Source: Melitaea cinxia (lineage: Eukaryota > Arthropoda > Insecta > Lepidoptera > Nymphalidae). Taken from it: a stretch of DNA of 64,000 nucleotides. The stretch lies in assembly GCF_905220565.1 (NCBI RefSeq), contig NC_059409.1:15742549-15806548 (forward strand). The letters run 5' to 3'. The notes beneath the pieces were generated by a model. That model was given only the letters and a program-made list of their open reading frames with translations, was not told where the DNA came from and did no database searches. Shown here in pieces: positions 11,362-21,835 of the stretch; position 1 is the stretch's first letter, and each line of letters begins with the position of its first letter. The position numbers and the translations under genes are program-made.

Positions 11362-11669
11362 TATATAAAATTCTCGTGTCGCGGTGTATGTAGTTAAACT
11401 CCTCCGAAACGGCTTGACCGATTCTCATGGAATTTTGTGTGCATATTGGGTAGGTCTGAGAATCGAACAACATCTATTTTCCATCCCCCTAAATTTTAAG
11501 GGTAGTCCACCCCTAAATTTTTATTTTTTATTTTTAGATAAATTATTTATTTTTTATTTTATTATGATTAGGCGTTGAAAAATACAACCCTAAATTTTCA
11601 CCCTTCTACCACGAACCCCTATTTTTAAATAGCGTTTAGCGGCAAGACAACGTTTGCCGAGTCAGCTAG
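11362..11669 (+). mobile_element. Non-autonomous Helitron-like element, family G
   Basis: Runs from ATATAAAATTCTCGTGTC to a 3' hairpin (GGCAA, loop, TTGCC) followed about ten bases later by CTAG and a flanking T. This is the expected Helitron 3' architecture. A near-identical copy is at 15531-15836 and shorter ones at 19457, 26412 and 57889. Confidence 0.7.
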
Positions 11670-11924
11670 TTTACGATATAAAAAGTTATATTAGTTTTTT
11701 TTTATCAACGCTACGAGCGAAAAGCCTAGTTTGTTACAATGTTAAAAACACAGAAAAAGAAATGTCACTGGTCATTATGTGATTAATTCGGGTACGATAT
11801 TTCGTTCAATGTCTCTTTTTTTTTTTCGTCTAGATGTAAGCCAGAACATAGAATGAGTCAACCTAGATATACCTTTGGAGCGAGTCACACTAAATGCGTT
11901 ACAGCGTGATCTTGCGGGATTAAG

Positions 11925-12117
11925 TATTTCAAAAAAGGAAGAGGTTCTCAATTCAACTGTATTTTTTATCTGTGTTACCTCATAACTTTTTTTAATACGC
12001 GATTAATATAAATTATTCTTTTTTTAATCGAAGGCTGATGTTTGTCATTACCCGTTATATATTACTGGCCGAAGTAATTGAAGTCGTTTTTTTTTCGTTT
12101 GCAAACAAACACAATTA
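11925..12117 (+). mobile_element. MITE fragment, family E
   Basis: Has ttcaaaaaaggaagaggttc at the left and gaagtcgtttttttttcg plus aacacaatt at the right. It is internally shortened relative to 7195-7599. Confidence 0.5.
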
Positions 12118-12377
12118 TATTTTATTATTGTTACCGTACTCGTAATAAATCAAAGCGTGTACATAAATGATACGACGAGAATAGTATAACATACAATGAT
12201 ACAGCACATGCAATGATTCAATGTGACATTGTACACTAAATAATTACGTGACGTTACTTGGCCCATGTATGTACATTATTTTAGGTAAAGGTAACTTAAT
12301 GGGCTCTAAACATTAAATTCAATTTACGATTTCTTTGACCGACTTACAAGTTAGAAGCGCTTGGTCACTTTTCTTTT

Positions 12378-12474
12378 AACTGATTTCAAAAAAGGAGGAG
12401 ATTCACAATTCAACTTTTTGATGATTCATTTTTCATCCAATAGCTCGTATTTGTCGTGTGGTCCTGTTAAATTA
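12378..12474 (+). mobile_element. MITE 5' fragment, family E
   Basis: Starts with aactgatttcaaaaaaggag, then jumps to the atgattcatttttcatcc block. The right terminus is absent. Confidence 0.45.
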
Positions 12475-12740
12475 TAAACAGCTAACGGCTTCTAAGGTTT
12501 TGAAAGTCAGTCAGTGATTGCAGTGTGTGTCGCGTTTCGTCTGTAGGGATCTTTAGTCTTCAGTGCTTGTTAATGAAACGCAAATAATAAATACCGTTTG
12601 TGTTGACAAAACTGATGACGTTACTGAGAGACTCTTGATGGAAAGCGAGACAGCTGAAATTAATTATCACAGATTTGTATCCAGGGCAAGTACTTACAAC
12701 AGTCTACATAATATCGACTAATATTTAAAAAAAGACATTC

Positions 12741-12838
12741 GAATTGTGTTTGCTCGCAAAAAAAAAACAATTTCAATTTAGTTTGACAAGTAATACGTAG
12801 TTAGTTGAATAAATAGTCAATTAAATACCCATTATTAT
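12741..12838 (-). mobile_element. MITE terminal fragment, family E
   Basis: A reverse-strand terminus: aattgtgtttgctcgcaaaa, then gacaagtaatacgtagttag, then taaatacccattat. Confidence 0.5.
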
Positions 12839-12893
12839 AAATATTAAAAAAAAACAGTGTGGTGTCATGGGACAGAAGTTCCTTATTATAAAA

Positions 12894-13214
12894 CTAGTTG
12901 TACCCGCGACTTGGAATCCGTGTGGACTTTACAAAAGTTATTGTTCATTTCGCAGATTTATAAAATCAATTAATTTCTAAAATAAAAGTAGCCTTAGTTA
13001 CTTCTTATTACATCATCTATCTGCCAGTGAAATTCTCGTCAAAATCGATCCAGCCGTTTCAGAAATTAGCTGGGACAAACAGACAAATAGATAAAAAAAA
13101 ATTTAAGAAATTTTATTTAGGTATATGTACCATGTATACATCCATATGCATTTATTAAAAAGCGGTTATTTTAATATTACAAACAGACACTCCAATTTTA
13201 GTTATTTGTATAGA
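12894..13214 (-). mobile_element. Non-autonomous Helitron-like element, family F
   Basis: A near full-length copy. On the minus strand it starts TCTATACAAATAACTAAAAT and ends in CTAG. The body aligns with 80-405. Confidence 0.65.
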
Positions 13215-13489
13215 TATTAATATCAAGTTGTATTAGAGGTATGAAGAAAATAATTATTCGGGTATAATTTTTTAATTATGATTTCTTATTGATAAAAATC
13301 AAAAAAACTACTTTACAAAATTATTTTAACACCTTTAATTTTTTTATTTTAATATAATGAAATTATTGTTAAAATTATTTATTTGTATTTGGTATTATTT
13401 ATTATTAATGTGATTTTATTATTGTATTGTTGTATTTTGCAAATTGTCGTGATATTCATTATTTTTTTTTTAGTTGTATTAGTGTTATA

Positions 13490-13562
13490 AGAATTGTTTA
13501 AGAAGGATTGTTTTATGGGTCAATTGTTACCTGAAATAAAGAAAAATATTATTATATTATTA
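13490..13562 (+). mobile_element. Possible LINE 3' tail with (TAT)n
   Basis: The sequence cctgaaataaagaaaaata followed by TAT-rich repeats resembles the AATAAAG plus (TAT)n ends at 6000 and 37480. Tentative. Confidence 0.3.
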
Positions 13563-13788
13563 TTATATTATTTACAATGATTTATAAAAATATATAATAA
13601 TCATCGAATGATATAGCAATAATAGTAAACTGCAATAATAATAACAATGATCACGTAGACTATACATTAGACACTGTATAGCCATCATACATAGACTATA
13701 CATAAAAATCTTACGCTTTTTTTTAACATTACAGACGTTATTTACCGACTAGGGCGCTCTGCAATGCCCCATAAGGAACTTCGTTCCA

Positions 13789-13870
13789 AAAATAATCGTC
13801 GAATCTCGTTCAAGTTCAAATGAGACCATACGACAAACACCAGTTTTCGACTAAAAATTTTCAATAAATA
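13789..13870 (-). mobile_element. MITE inner fragment, family E
   Basis: The blocks gaccatacgacaaacaccag and ttttcgactaaaaat follow the family E inner order on the reverse strand. No ends are left. Confidence 0.35.
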
Positions 13871-14406
13871 AACATTAAACCGAAAGCCGACCTATAAAAA
13901 CGCTTAGAGTGGTTTTGTACATCATATGACGTGGGACTTCCCTCACAGTACAAACCCTCCATTGGCCAATTTATTCCAATATTCTCCGTTTTCCCACAAA
14001 GCTATTAGTAGATAGGCGGTATTTCGTAAACAGCTTGGGAATAGCTCATAACCCGGCAAAAATATAGGGACACTTAATTTGGGAAGCGTGTGGTTCCCAG
14101 GAGCATTACCGTGGTGAGGTACAAGAAAAATGTAATTTTAGTATGTATTCCTACATAAGTTTATTCAAACAGATTTCAAAGCTTCGAATCATCATTTTAC
14201 AAATTAAATTATAACTAATATTTAAAAGTAAAGCTACCACCTATTCAGAGTGTAGATTCTGCAGAGAAGAACCGTAAAAAACTGCGCAGTTAATCTTTTT
14301 AAAAAAAGCGTGTGTTTACTTGTACGTGAGAAGTTTTTTATGTTTTTAATTATTATTTTTTTATTTTATTAGTCCACAGAACCGACTATAATCATTTAAT
14401 ATCTAA
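13871..14406. other. Spacer
   Basis: Of average complexity. Nothing recognisable was seen before the transposon end at 14411. Confidence 0.4.
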
Positions 14407-14408
14407 TA

Positions 14409-15531
14409 TGGTAAAACCGGGAGAGATGCCGCAGTGGGATAGATGCCTCATGTTCTAAAACCCTAACATCCCGAACTCACAAATAAAAATAATCGCATAA
14501 GTAGGAGTCGAAGTCACCCCGTACCTCAGATATCCACAAATATTCGTGTGGCAAGGACGGGTTTGGCTCCTGTGTGTAATTGTCTCCGTGGCGAAATTTA
14601 CAAACACGTCAAAGTTTTAAAGGTTAATATTTAAGGTTGTATAATTTTATAAATAGTGATAAATTCCGTTATATTTTTTATCACGTCTATATACTGGGTC
14701 ATTAAGTCTGTATATAGTTGTAAATAGATGCTATTTTGTTTATCATTTATTTAAAAAATACGTGGCCATCTATCCCAATCACAAAGGATAGTTGCCCTGA
14801 TTTTTTGAGGTATAGGTGCCCTTAATCACCATATACATAGTAAGTTTATACGTTTAATTTTTTTGTGTCTGTTATATTTTTTATGTATTTACGTATATTT
14901 ATGTTTGCATGTTTTACTGATTCTAGCAGAACTATGCCACGAAAATATAAACGAAAGGAAGGAATGCGAGCTCGAGTATGTTCTTGGACTATAGAAAACC
15001 TACAGTCAGCTTTCGATGAGAAAGTATGATTGTGCAATGTGCATGTTGACACTTGATATGAAAATTTTAGACCAACAATTAAGAATTTATACTTTTGTTG
15101 AATAAATGCTTGTAAAATTTATTTAAATTTATATATATATTCTAATTATAACAATTAAAAGATATAAAAAAACACAAAATGTTTTTCATTACTATGGCCC
15201 ATGTTTCTTGGAGACAATCGATGTTTTAGGAGTAGAACTACCTAACATTTGGTTTGGGTTTTTCGTTTACACGGTTTAAAGGGCATCTATCCTACTCACT
15301 ATTTTCGTGGTGAGGCAACTATCCATATCGGTAGGCATCTATCCTAAAAAAAAGGGTTCACGAAAAGCTAATTTCTGCTTAATCTGCATTGGGTAGGTTA
15401 AAAAAAATAGTAATAATTCAACATAAAGGATTGAACTAGCTACATCAATAAAAATTATTCGTATAAAAATCATATTTTTAAAATTAGGTGGCTATTTCAA
15501 AAAGTGAGGCATCTATCCCGGTTTTCCCCTA
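14409..15531 (+). mobile_element. Decayed pogo-like DNA transposon
   Basis: The left end GGTAAAACCGGGAGAGATGC and the reverse complement of the right end (GGGGAAAACCGGGATAGATG) form imperfect terminal inverted repeats about 1.1 kb apart. Both are bordered by TA, which fits the TA target site of the Tc1/mariner-pogo superfamily. The GGCATCTATCC motif recurs near the ends (about 14766, 15282, 15333, 15509) in subterminal positions. A start codon at 14934 opens a short pogo/psq-type helix-turn-helix N-terminus (separate entry). The transposase beyond it is gone. A family G Helitron abuts the right end. Confidence 0.55.
14934..15029 (+). pseudogene. Truncated pogo-type transposase N-terminus
   Basis: Thirty-one codons begin MPRKYKRKEGMRAR and continue SWTIENLQSAFDEKV before a TGA. 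The basic MPRxYKRK opening followed by W-T-x-E-x-L-x-x-A is typical of the DNA-binding helix-turn-helix (CENP-B/psq-like) N-terminus of pogo/Tigger transposases. The DDE catalytic part is deleted, leaving an AT-rich remnant up to the right inverted repeat. The family call rests on this short pattern only. Confidence 0.5.
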
Positions 15532-15836
15532 TATAAAATTCTCGTGTCGCGGTGTTTGTAGTTAAACTCCCCCGAAACGGCTCGACCGATTCTCATGAAA
15601 TTTTGTGTCCATATTGGGTAGGTCTAAGAATCGAACAACATCTATTTTCCATCCCCCTAAATGTTAAGGGTAGTCCTCCCCTAATTTTTTTAATTTTTAG
15701 ATAAATTGTTTATTTTTTATTTTATTATGATTTGGCGTTGAAAATTACATACGACCTTTAATTTTCACCCTTCTACCACTAACCCCTATTTTTAAATAGC
15801 GTTTAGCGGCAAGACAACGTTTGCCGAGTCAGCTAG
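15531..15836 (+). mobile_element. Non-autonomous Helitron-like element, family G
   Basis: A near-identical partner of 11362-11669 with the same terminal hairpin and CTAG end. It lies directly against the right end of the pogo-like transposon. Confidence 0.7.
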
Positions 15837-16339
15837 TAGACATATAAAGTAAATTACAAAGTGTAAAGTATGTATGTACAATTGAGTCTACTAGATGCGG
15901 ATATAGCATGCATTACAAAAAAAAAAACTAAAATAAGTTATACTTCATTGGCTAGCTAACTTCACATTGCTAACTTCTTCGTTGACTAGCTGTCGGGTGT
16001 CGGTTTTTTTCGACGGTGTGCGCGCGCATCGTAAAAATTTACTCTCATAATTTTTCACGCCAAAAGAAGTATAAATTCAAAAACAAGATATATTTCTAGT
16101 TTATGACTAGTTCATATCCAAACATTAGTATTTAATTATATTTTAAGTGCGAAAGTTTGTGTCGAAAATGAATGGATGTTCGTTACTTTTTCTCAAAACT
16201 CGTAAACTGATTGTAAAGAAACTTGATACATAGATATCTGGAGATACAAAATAAGTCACATGCATCTTTTTGTTTCGACATCCGCAAGAGATCGGAAGTC
16301 ATGTGGATAAAACCGCGAGGTGCAGGTTGTACAACTAGT
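15837..16339. other. Spacer
   Basis: Contains an alternating purine-pyrimidine patch (gtgtgcgcgcgcat, about 16016-16029) and otherwise nothing recognised. Confidence 0.4.
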
Positions 16340-16430
16340 TCGGCGAACAAGATGGTATGCGATTACCGTAGCCTTAGACGTCTACAATACCAGAAGTATC
16401 GCAAGCGTGTTGCCAACCCTATACCCCCAA
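16340..16430 (-). repeat. Family A fragment
   Basis: The sequence gattaccgtagccttagacg, then accagaagtatcgcaagcg, then a C-rich patch followed by an A run, matches the middle of family A on the minus strand. Confidence 0.5.
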
Positions 16431-16497
16431 AAAAAAAACAAAGTGAGCCCGCTCATACAGTTCGGGTAATTTGTATTTATTATATTACTAGCTGCCC

Positions 16498-16826
16498 GGA
16501 CACACTTCGTTCTGTCAAAAGTAAATATATATTTTTTTCATTTTATTTTTTTTAGTATTAAAACCTTCCGTGGGCCTTAACGAACATACATAAAAATAAA
16601 TTAGCCGAATTGGTCATGCTATTATATAGTTAGAGATAAATCGATAATATCCATTGATATATTATAGATACTAGCGACCTCTGTCCGTCCACACACGATA
16701 AGTATCATATACTAAAACCTTTTCCAAAACACTCTGTTTCTTATGGTATAAGTATTATTCCAATCGGTTCAGTATTTTACGCGGTGTAATTGAACAAACA
16801 ATCGGCTCTTCGTTTATTAGTATAGA
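16498..16826 (-). mobile_element. Helitron-like element
   Basis: On the minus strand it starts TCTATACTAATAAACGAAGA and ends near CTAG after the usual short GC-rich segment (plus strand ctagctgcccggacacactt). About 330 bp and non-coding. Related to families F and I only at the ends. Confidence 0.5.
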
Positions 16827-17005
16827 TAGATATGGTGGTAATAAAGATAACATAAGCTCTCTAAGCTAGGCGATAAAATTTTGAAACTATTGAATTTTTA
16901 TTGTAATAGACTTTTGATCAATCCTGGTTTGCGTGGGTGTTACATGATTATTGACAAACTAAGCCTGAAGATTTATTCCCTTTTTATAAACTAGACCAAT
17001 AACTC

Positions 17006-17107
17006 GACTATCTCGTTGGAGCAGTTTGTAGTGGCCCTGCTTTCTGCTCCGCGGGTTGTGGGTTCGTTTCTCGCCTGTTTCTGGGTGTAATATTTGTATT
17101 TATATAT
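17006..17107 (+). mobile_element. tRNA-headed SINE, family L (head only)
   Basis: The head tctcgttggagcagtttgta, followed by a B-box-like gtgggttcgtttc and then gggtgtaatatttg, matches the heads at 23319 and 41294. The body is cut where a family C element begins. Confidence 0.6.
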
Positions 17108-17319
17108 TTCATCATCATCATCATCATCATTATAGCCTACCTATACAGTCCACTGCTGGACATAGGCCTCCACAAGTTTACGCCAAAAGCAACGTGAACT
17201 CGAGTGTTTTGACCATAGTCACCACGCTGGGCAGGCGGGTTGGTGACCGCAGTACTGGCTTTGTCGCACCGAAGACGCTACTGCCCGTCTTCGGCCTATC
17301 TTTTTCAAAGCCAGCAGGA
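17108..17319 (-). mobile_element. Family C LINE-derived short element, 3' portion
   Basis: Starts with the (ATC)n complement of the (GATGAT)n tail and runs to ttcaaagccagcag. The 5' half is missing. Confidence 0.65.
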
Positions 17320-17553
17320 ATATTACATTTTTATATTTATAAATGTAATATTTCTGTGCATAGGTATTTATCAAAAAAAATGTAATAGTAGTACTGTATC
17401 TATCAAAATAATTTGCCCCACTCCACCAATAATTAGTGATTTAAATTCTGAATGTCATTTATTTGTATTCTTTTAGTGTTAAATTTTTAACTTATGTGTG
17501 TTTTTTATTAGATAAATTTAATCTATACTAGGTATATAATATTACACTCGTAA

Positions 17554-17770
17554 CAATGCGTTAGTGCAACGGTCACGACACTGGTTTGTGGCTGTTGCGC
17601 TGGCGATTGCGGGTGCAATCCCCGCACATGACAAACATTAGCATTGGCCATGCAAATGTTTGCCGTGATCTGGGGATACAGTCCTTGTGGGTCTCACCAC
17701 TGTGCCTCAGAGAGCACGTTAAGCCCTCGGTCCCGGATGTTATCATGTACACCTGTGATAGGTATTTTTC
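17554..17770 (+). mobile_element. tRNA-derived SINE, family B (sense copy)
   Basis: This copy shows the tRNA-like head in sense orientation: ttagtgcaacggtcacgac supplies an A-box-like region and gcgggtgcaatccccgcac a B-box-like region. The body then reads tggccatgcaaatgtttgcc. Most other family B copies here are on the opposite strand. Confidence 0.65.
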
Positions 17771-18047
17771 TTTCCACAAAATAACGCGATCGAAACCGCG
17801 CGATGCAGCTAATATACATGTATTTGCTCTTATCATATTTCAGTACCCGGGTGACCGAGCTAAGCTCGGTATTTTTAGTAAATCGTGTTTTTTGGAAATC
17901 ATAAAGTATAAATACGAATTACATATTGATAAAATATGAATAATATTTTTCGATTTTACCGACATAATAATAAAAAATAAGAACAGTCTATTTAAATAAA
18001 AAATAACGAATGCAATTAGAAAAAGAAAAAGAAAAAATAATTGATCA

Positions 18048-18120
18048 GGGACATGGGGATTTGAACCATGATCTTCTCGGTTGATCCCGAGCGGCAGATT
18101 TCCCACCGAGCTATTGCAAC
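18048..18120 (-). repeat. tRNA-like sequence (SINE head or tRNA pseudogene)
   Basis: On the minus strand it has an A-box-like TAGCTCGGTGGG and a B-box GGTTCAAATCC at normal spacing. The would-be acceptor ends (GTTGCAA and ATGTCCC) do not pair. It is therefore not a working tRNA gene. Confidence 0.5.
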
Positions 18121-18340
18121 TACATTGACTTATGCGAAATTTACCTTCGTATTCTAACGATATTTTTTTCAATTCCTAAAAACAGGGATAAAACGACATT
18201 TCCTGAAAATGAATCCTAGCTAGATAGATTTATCTCCCCCGAAACCCCCTAAATACTAAATTTTATGAAAATCGTTGGAGCCGTTTCCGAGATTCAGATT
18301 CTATATATATATACAAGAATTGCTCGTTTAATAGTATAAG

Positions 18341-18362
18341 ATAAGTGAAAGGAGATTGCTTG
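18341..18362 (+). promoter_or_regulatory. Conserved upstream block of tRNA-Pro
   Basis: The same 22 nt as at 7990-8011, again ending 41 nt before the tRNA. The sequence between block and tRNA has diverged between the two copies while the length has not. Confidence 0.4.
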
Positions 18363-18403
18363 CAATAAAAATTGATACAATTATTTCAACTAAACATACA
18401 AGC

Positions 18404-18475
18404 GGCTCGTTGGTCTAGGGGTATGATTTTCGCTTAGGGTGCGAGAGGTCCCGGGTTCAAATCCCGGACGAGCCC
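18404..18475 (+). tRNA. tRNA-Pro (AGG)
   Basis: A 72 nt tRNA with a seven-base-pair acceptor stem, anticodon AGG in loop TTAGGGT, a canonical T arm with GGTTCAAATCC, and no encoded CCA. A T-run terminator (tgttttttgttt) begins about four bases downstream. It is identical to the minus-strand gene at 7877-7948, about 10.5 kb away and in opposite orientation. This indicates an inverted or dispersed duplication that included upstream flank. Confidence 0.95.
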
Positions 18476-18682
18476 AATATGTTTTTTGTTTCATTTTAAT
18501 TAATTGATAATCATGGCCTTTGTGATTTGAGTAAAATCGAACCTTGATTTCTACATCTTCAAAATTCTTTTGAAATTGTAACCTCAAGTGCACTGATTTA
18601 TCACTGTCTTAGAATACTCTATGTAAAATTATGTATGCTGTCTTAGAACTGGTAATCATCATACCCATTATTATTTATATCA

Positions 18683-18950
18683 TTTCAGCCTGTTATAGTC
18701 CACTGCTGGACATAGGCCTCCCCAAGTTTTCGCCAGACATCCCAGTTTTCCATGATTCTCATCCTCTAGCCTTCACCGGCAATCTAACATAGGTCCAATA
18801 GGCCTGAGAACATCCCACATTGTGTTTGCCAACACGCAGTCTATTCTCCATGATACGTCTGGTCCAGCCATCAGTCCTGCGGCACAGCTAACCAGCCCAC
18901 TCCCACTTCAGCTTGCTATATGCTGTGGGATATGTCGGTTACTTTCGTTC
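18683..18950 (-). pseudogene. LINE ORF2 3' end fragment (family D, longer)
   Basis: The reverse strand decodes to a patchy KLKWEWAG segment, a tryptophan-rich stretch, and then the ENREVW-like end. This parallels KLKWRWAGHVARLSDNRW upstream of the stop of the LINE at 56222. Frameshifts are evident. It covers roughly the last 85 codons of ORF2. Confidence 0.6.
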
Positions 18951-19054
18951 TCTCTCGAATATAATTAACTAGTAATAATTATCAAAAACAACTATATCTG
19001 TCGTGGTAAAAGTAATATATATTATTATATCAAAGTAATATATGTAATCCGTTT

Positions 19055-19235
19055 TCCAACGAACTATAACTTGGGTATCTTTAAATCAAGAGTGAATAGG
19101 CATCTTCTAGGCAAGCGCGCACCACCTTAGGCTTCATCTTCACTTGCCTTCAGGTGAGATCGCAGTCAAGCGCTAGTCTATATATATTAAAAAATAATAA
19201 TAAAAAAAAATAAAAAAAAATGTAATCAATAAAAA
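19055..19235 (+). pseudogene. LINE ORF2 3' end with A-rich tail (Jockey/CR1-like)
   Basis: The frame reads NYNLGIFKSRVNRHLLGKR before stopping, a C-terminus shared with 43655-43771 (RYNLGAFKARVNRLLL). It is followed by a caggtgagatcgcagtcaag block and an A-rich tail. Confidence 0.55.
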
Positions 19236-19456
19236 CACAACAGCCTTCCCAAGTTTATTTTCCCATCTCGAACAATATGTCAAAGATTGATCTCCGATAT
19301 CCATTAAGAAGTGAGAGGCGTTTAATCGGCAAGTATTTTTTTTATCGGCGTATTAAAAATATTTGTTTGACGCAATTGGATGTCGATAACGTAGGAGAAA
19401 AAGAAAAATAATGATACAATTTACAGAAGATTACTAATTTTTTTATGAAATGACCT

Positions 19457-19612
19457 TATATATAAAATTCTCGTGTCACAATATAAGAATTTTGTGTGCA
19501 TATTGGATAAATCAATCGTAACATCTATTTTTCATACCCCTAAGTTATTAGGGGTGGGGACTTAAGGGGGTTTATTACATATATGGCAAAACAATGTTTG
19601 CGGGGGCAGCTA
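19457..19612 (+). mobile_element. Shortened Helitron-like copy, family G
   Basis: Retains the family G start (tataaaattctcgtgtca) and the 3' region ggcaaaacaatgtttgcg. The terminal CTAG has become CTAT. Confidence 0.55.
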
Positions 19613-19817
19613 TTATTTTTATATTAAATTTTTATATAGAGGAATTTGTTTCAGAGTGTTGTTATGGTGCTAAGGTCTACTTTTCCAGAGAAAGAAGGAT
19701 GTGTCCGATTACTTTCTCGTTTTTTTTTTTAATATACATAACATTTTCATTCTATTAGAGGCTATATATAAAATATGTATATGAATGCATTTAGCTACAG
19801 ACTATTACACAGATTTA

Positions 19818-20105
19818 GACATTCCATTGCTGGGTATAGGCCTCTTTCTCCATATAGGAGAGAGGTTGGAGCGTCATCCACCACGCTGTTCCACTGCGAG
19901 TTGCCGGATCTATTCCCTACTATAAGTGACGATCGCTATCAGGTATTATATGATAAATGGGATCGACGACTAGCTGGGAAAACCCACAAGGATATACATC
20001 CAAAACGGGAAGAAATATTTGTTCATATACAAACATCCATCCCGAGTGAGAATCAAACCCGCAAACCGTTGGCGTTTTAGGTAACTACTCGCACCAATAC
20101 ACTTA
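19818..20105 (-). mobile_element. tRNA-derived SINE, family B
   Basis: Reads on the plus strand from attccattgctgggtatagg through gacgatcgctatcagg to the antisense tRNA head (gagtgagaatcaaacccgca). Near full length. Confidence 0.6.
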
Positions 20106-20494
20106 AGCGGTTCTAGAATGTGTATAGAAATAAAATTGTCAACAAGAAAAAAAATTGTATTTTTTTTAAATGGATATTTTAAGAAATCTGAAATCTAGAT
20201 TTAATCAAATTTGAAGAAAATGGAACAAAATTCCTTTTATTTGTATAAACTCGAGGTTTATCTTGAAAGAAACTTGGGCACAAGACCTTATCCGTAGTTG
20301 GCGTTGATCAAGTAATACTTTTGTTTAATGTTTTTGTGATATACCATACAGAAGTACTTATAACTGCCATTATACATATAATAAAAATGTAACGGATCGC
20401 TGTCTGTACATGGCAGATAATTATTTGAGAAATAATGTTATTGGGACCTTTAACAACGCAAATAGCAACCAAAACAATGAGTGTTAAATTTTTG
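20106..20494. other. AT-rich spacer
   Basis: The 70-codon minus-strand frame at 20308-20520 looks hydrophobic by composition only and is not called. Confidence 0.35.
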
Positions 20495-20775
20495 GTCTGT
20501 TTGTCTGCGCATTCGTGCACGCTAATCTCAGAAACGGCTTATACGATTTAGATGTTGTTTTCATTAATGTATTGTGGTCACCTTCACTTAATATTGTGTT
20601 TTCTTTTATGTCAATCGGTTCATAAATAAAAAAGTTATGCCAATTTAAAGAATCACGTTAAACATGTAAATACCCAAACGAAGGTGTTTATAATCGAAAA
20701 TAAACCAAAAGATATATCCAAAAAATGCTATCCAAAGTCACTATTCCACGCGGACGAAGTCGTGGGCAGAACTAG
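20495..20775 (+). mobile_element. Helitron-like element, family I type
   Basis: Begins near cgctaatctcagaaacggc and ends in cacgcggacgaagtcgtggg, a short spacer and CTAG followed by T. The terminal hairpin is readable. Confidence 0.5.
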
Positions 20776-21052
20776 TTTATAATAATATTATGAACATTGT
20801 TAAATTTTAATGTAATTTATCAGTAATTGATTTTATTGTTATTCTTTTGAGCAGAAGTTCTGAAATGTATTAACAAAGTTTCCAAAGTAATTTGACTAAC
20901 AAGCTGTCTACGTTGTCACGTTAATTCTTGATTTGTTAGGTCACACCGTTGTGACAGCGTATTGTTAGTTAACTATAATTAATTAATATAATTAGTTTAC
21001 TTAATTTAATTAGTTTCTCAAAATTTTGTCTTTTTTACAAAATACACTAAAC

Positions 21053-21150
21053 TCTTGAGGTAGAGAACAGCAGGATTCTTCTTAAAATCTGGAGCAGCCT
21101 TATTAGGGAAATACCTTCCAGATCACAGCTAAATAATATTGCTCTTTGAT
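21053..21150 (+). repeat. Family A fragment
   Basis: Carries the left portion only: gaggtagagaacagcagg, then atctggagcagcc, then gatcacagctaaataatatt. A family C element begins just after it. Confidence 0.5.
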
Positions 21151-21160
21151 AAATAACACT

Positions 21161-21505
21161 GCTCGCTGTGTGGTTATGGCATTAAGGATATATCCACCCC
21201 CTCTCTTCCCGTAAGTGTCGTAAGTGGCGACTAAGGGATAACACAGTTCCACTACCACATTGGAACCTAAAAAGTCGACCGATGGCGATATAACCGTCCG
21301 ACTACTGGCTTTGAAATACCCAGGTCGAAGACGGGCAGCAGCGTCTTCGGTGCGACAAAGCCAGCCCTGTGGTCACCAACTCGCCTGCCCAGCGTGGGGA
21401 CTATGGGCAAAACACATGAGTTCATTCAATTTTTGGCGCGAACTTGTGGACGCCTATGTCCAGCAGTGGAATGTAATAGGCTGAAATGATGATGATGAAT
21501 GATGA
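21161..21505 (+). mobile_element. Family C LINE-derived short element, near full length
   Basis: Has the conserved head (ctgtgtggttatggcatta, then ctctcttcccgt), the body, and a 3' end encoding FWRELVDAYVQQWNVIG-stop followed by (GATGAT)n. That C-terminal peptide matches family D LINE ends. The element therefore combines a 5' leader with the last codons of a LINE ORF2. Confidence 0.7.
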
Positions 21506-21649
21506 AGATAAATAAAGTTATTGATTTTACATTGAGCAGATATATAAGACTCTTAAGCAGTGTTATGTTCCTGTGGTTATTTACACTTTGAAATGTGTGT
21601 TTTTTTGGATTAAAATTTAGTATTAGCAAGTTTTCAATTAAATATTATA

Positions 21650-21835
21650 ACATACATACGGTCGTCTGTTCCTATGGAAAGCAACTTAATGTTTGTGTTA
21701 CAGGTAACAGCCGACTGTTATAACTTTTTTTTTGATAAATAGACATGGAAAGACTCAGACTTAGGTGGGAATTGAACCCGCAACCCGCGAAACAGAAAGT
21801 AGGGCCACTACAAACTGCGACAAAGGGTAGTCGAA
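21650..21835 (-). mobile_element. tRNA-headed SINE, family L
   Basis: Plus-strand reading: acggtcgtctgttcctatgg, then aacagccgactgttataac, then the antisense tRNA-like head (gggaattgaacccgcaaccc). Confidence 0.6.

Noticed and set aside
17104..17130. Direct short repeats (ATC)n as a possible CRISPR-like or regulatory array
   Set aside because: It is the complement of the (GATGAT)n tail of a LINE-derived element in a eukaryotic genome.
18048..18120. Possible third tRNA gene
   Set aside because: A and B boxes are present, but the acceptor stem cannot form. It is called tRNA-like or SINE head only.
21260..21484. 74-codon frame MEPKKSTDGDITV..., and the matching one at 26115-26297
   Set aside because: It lies wholly in the repeated family C. 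Only the last ~17 codons are a LINE ORF2 remnant, so it is not a host gene.
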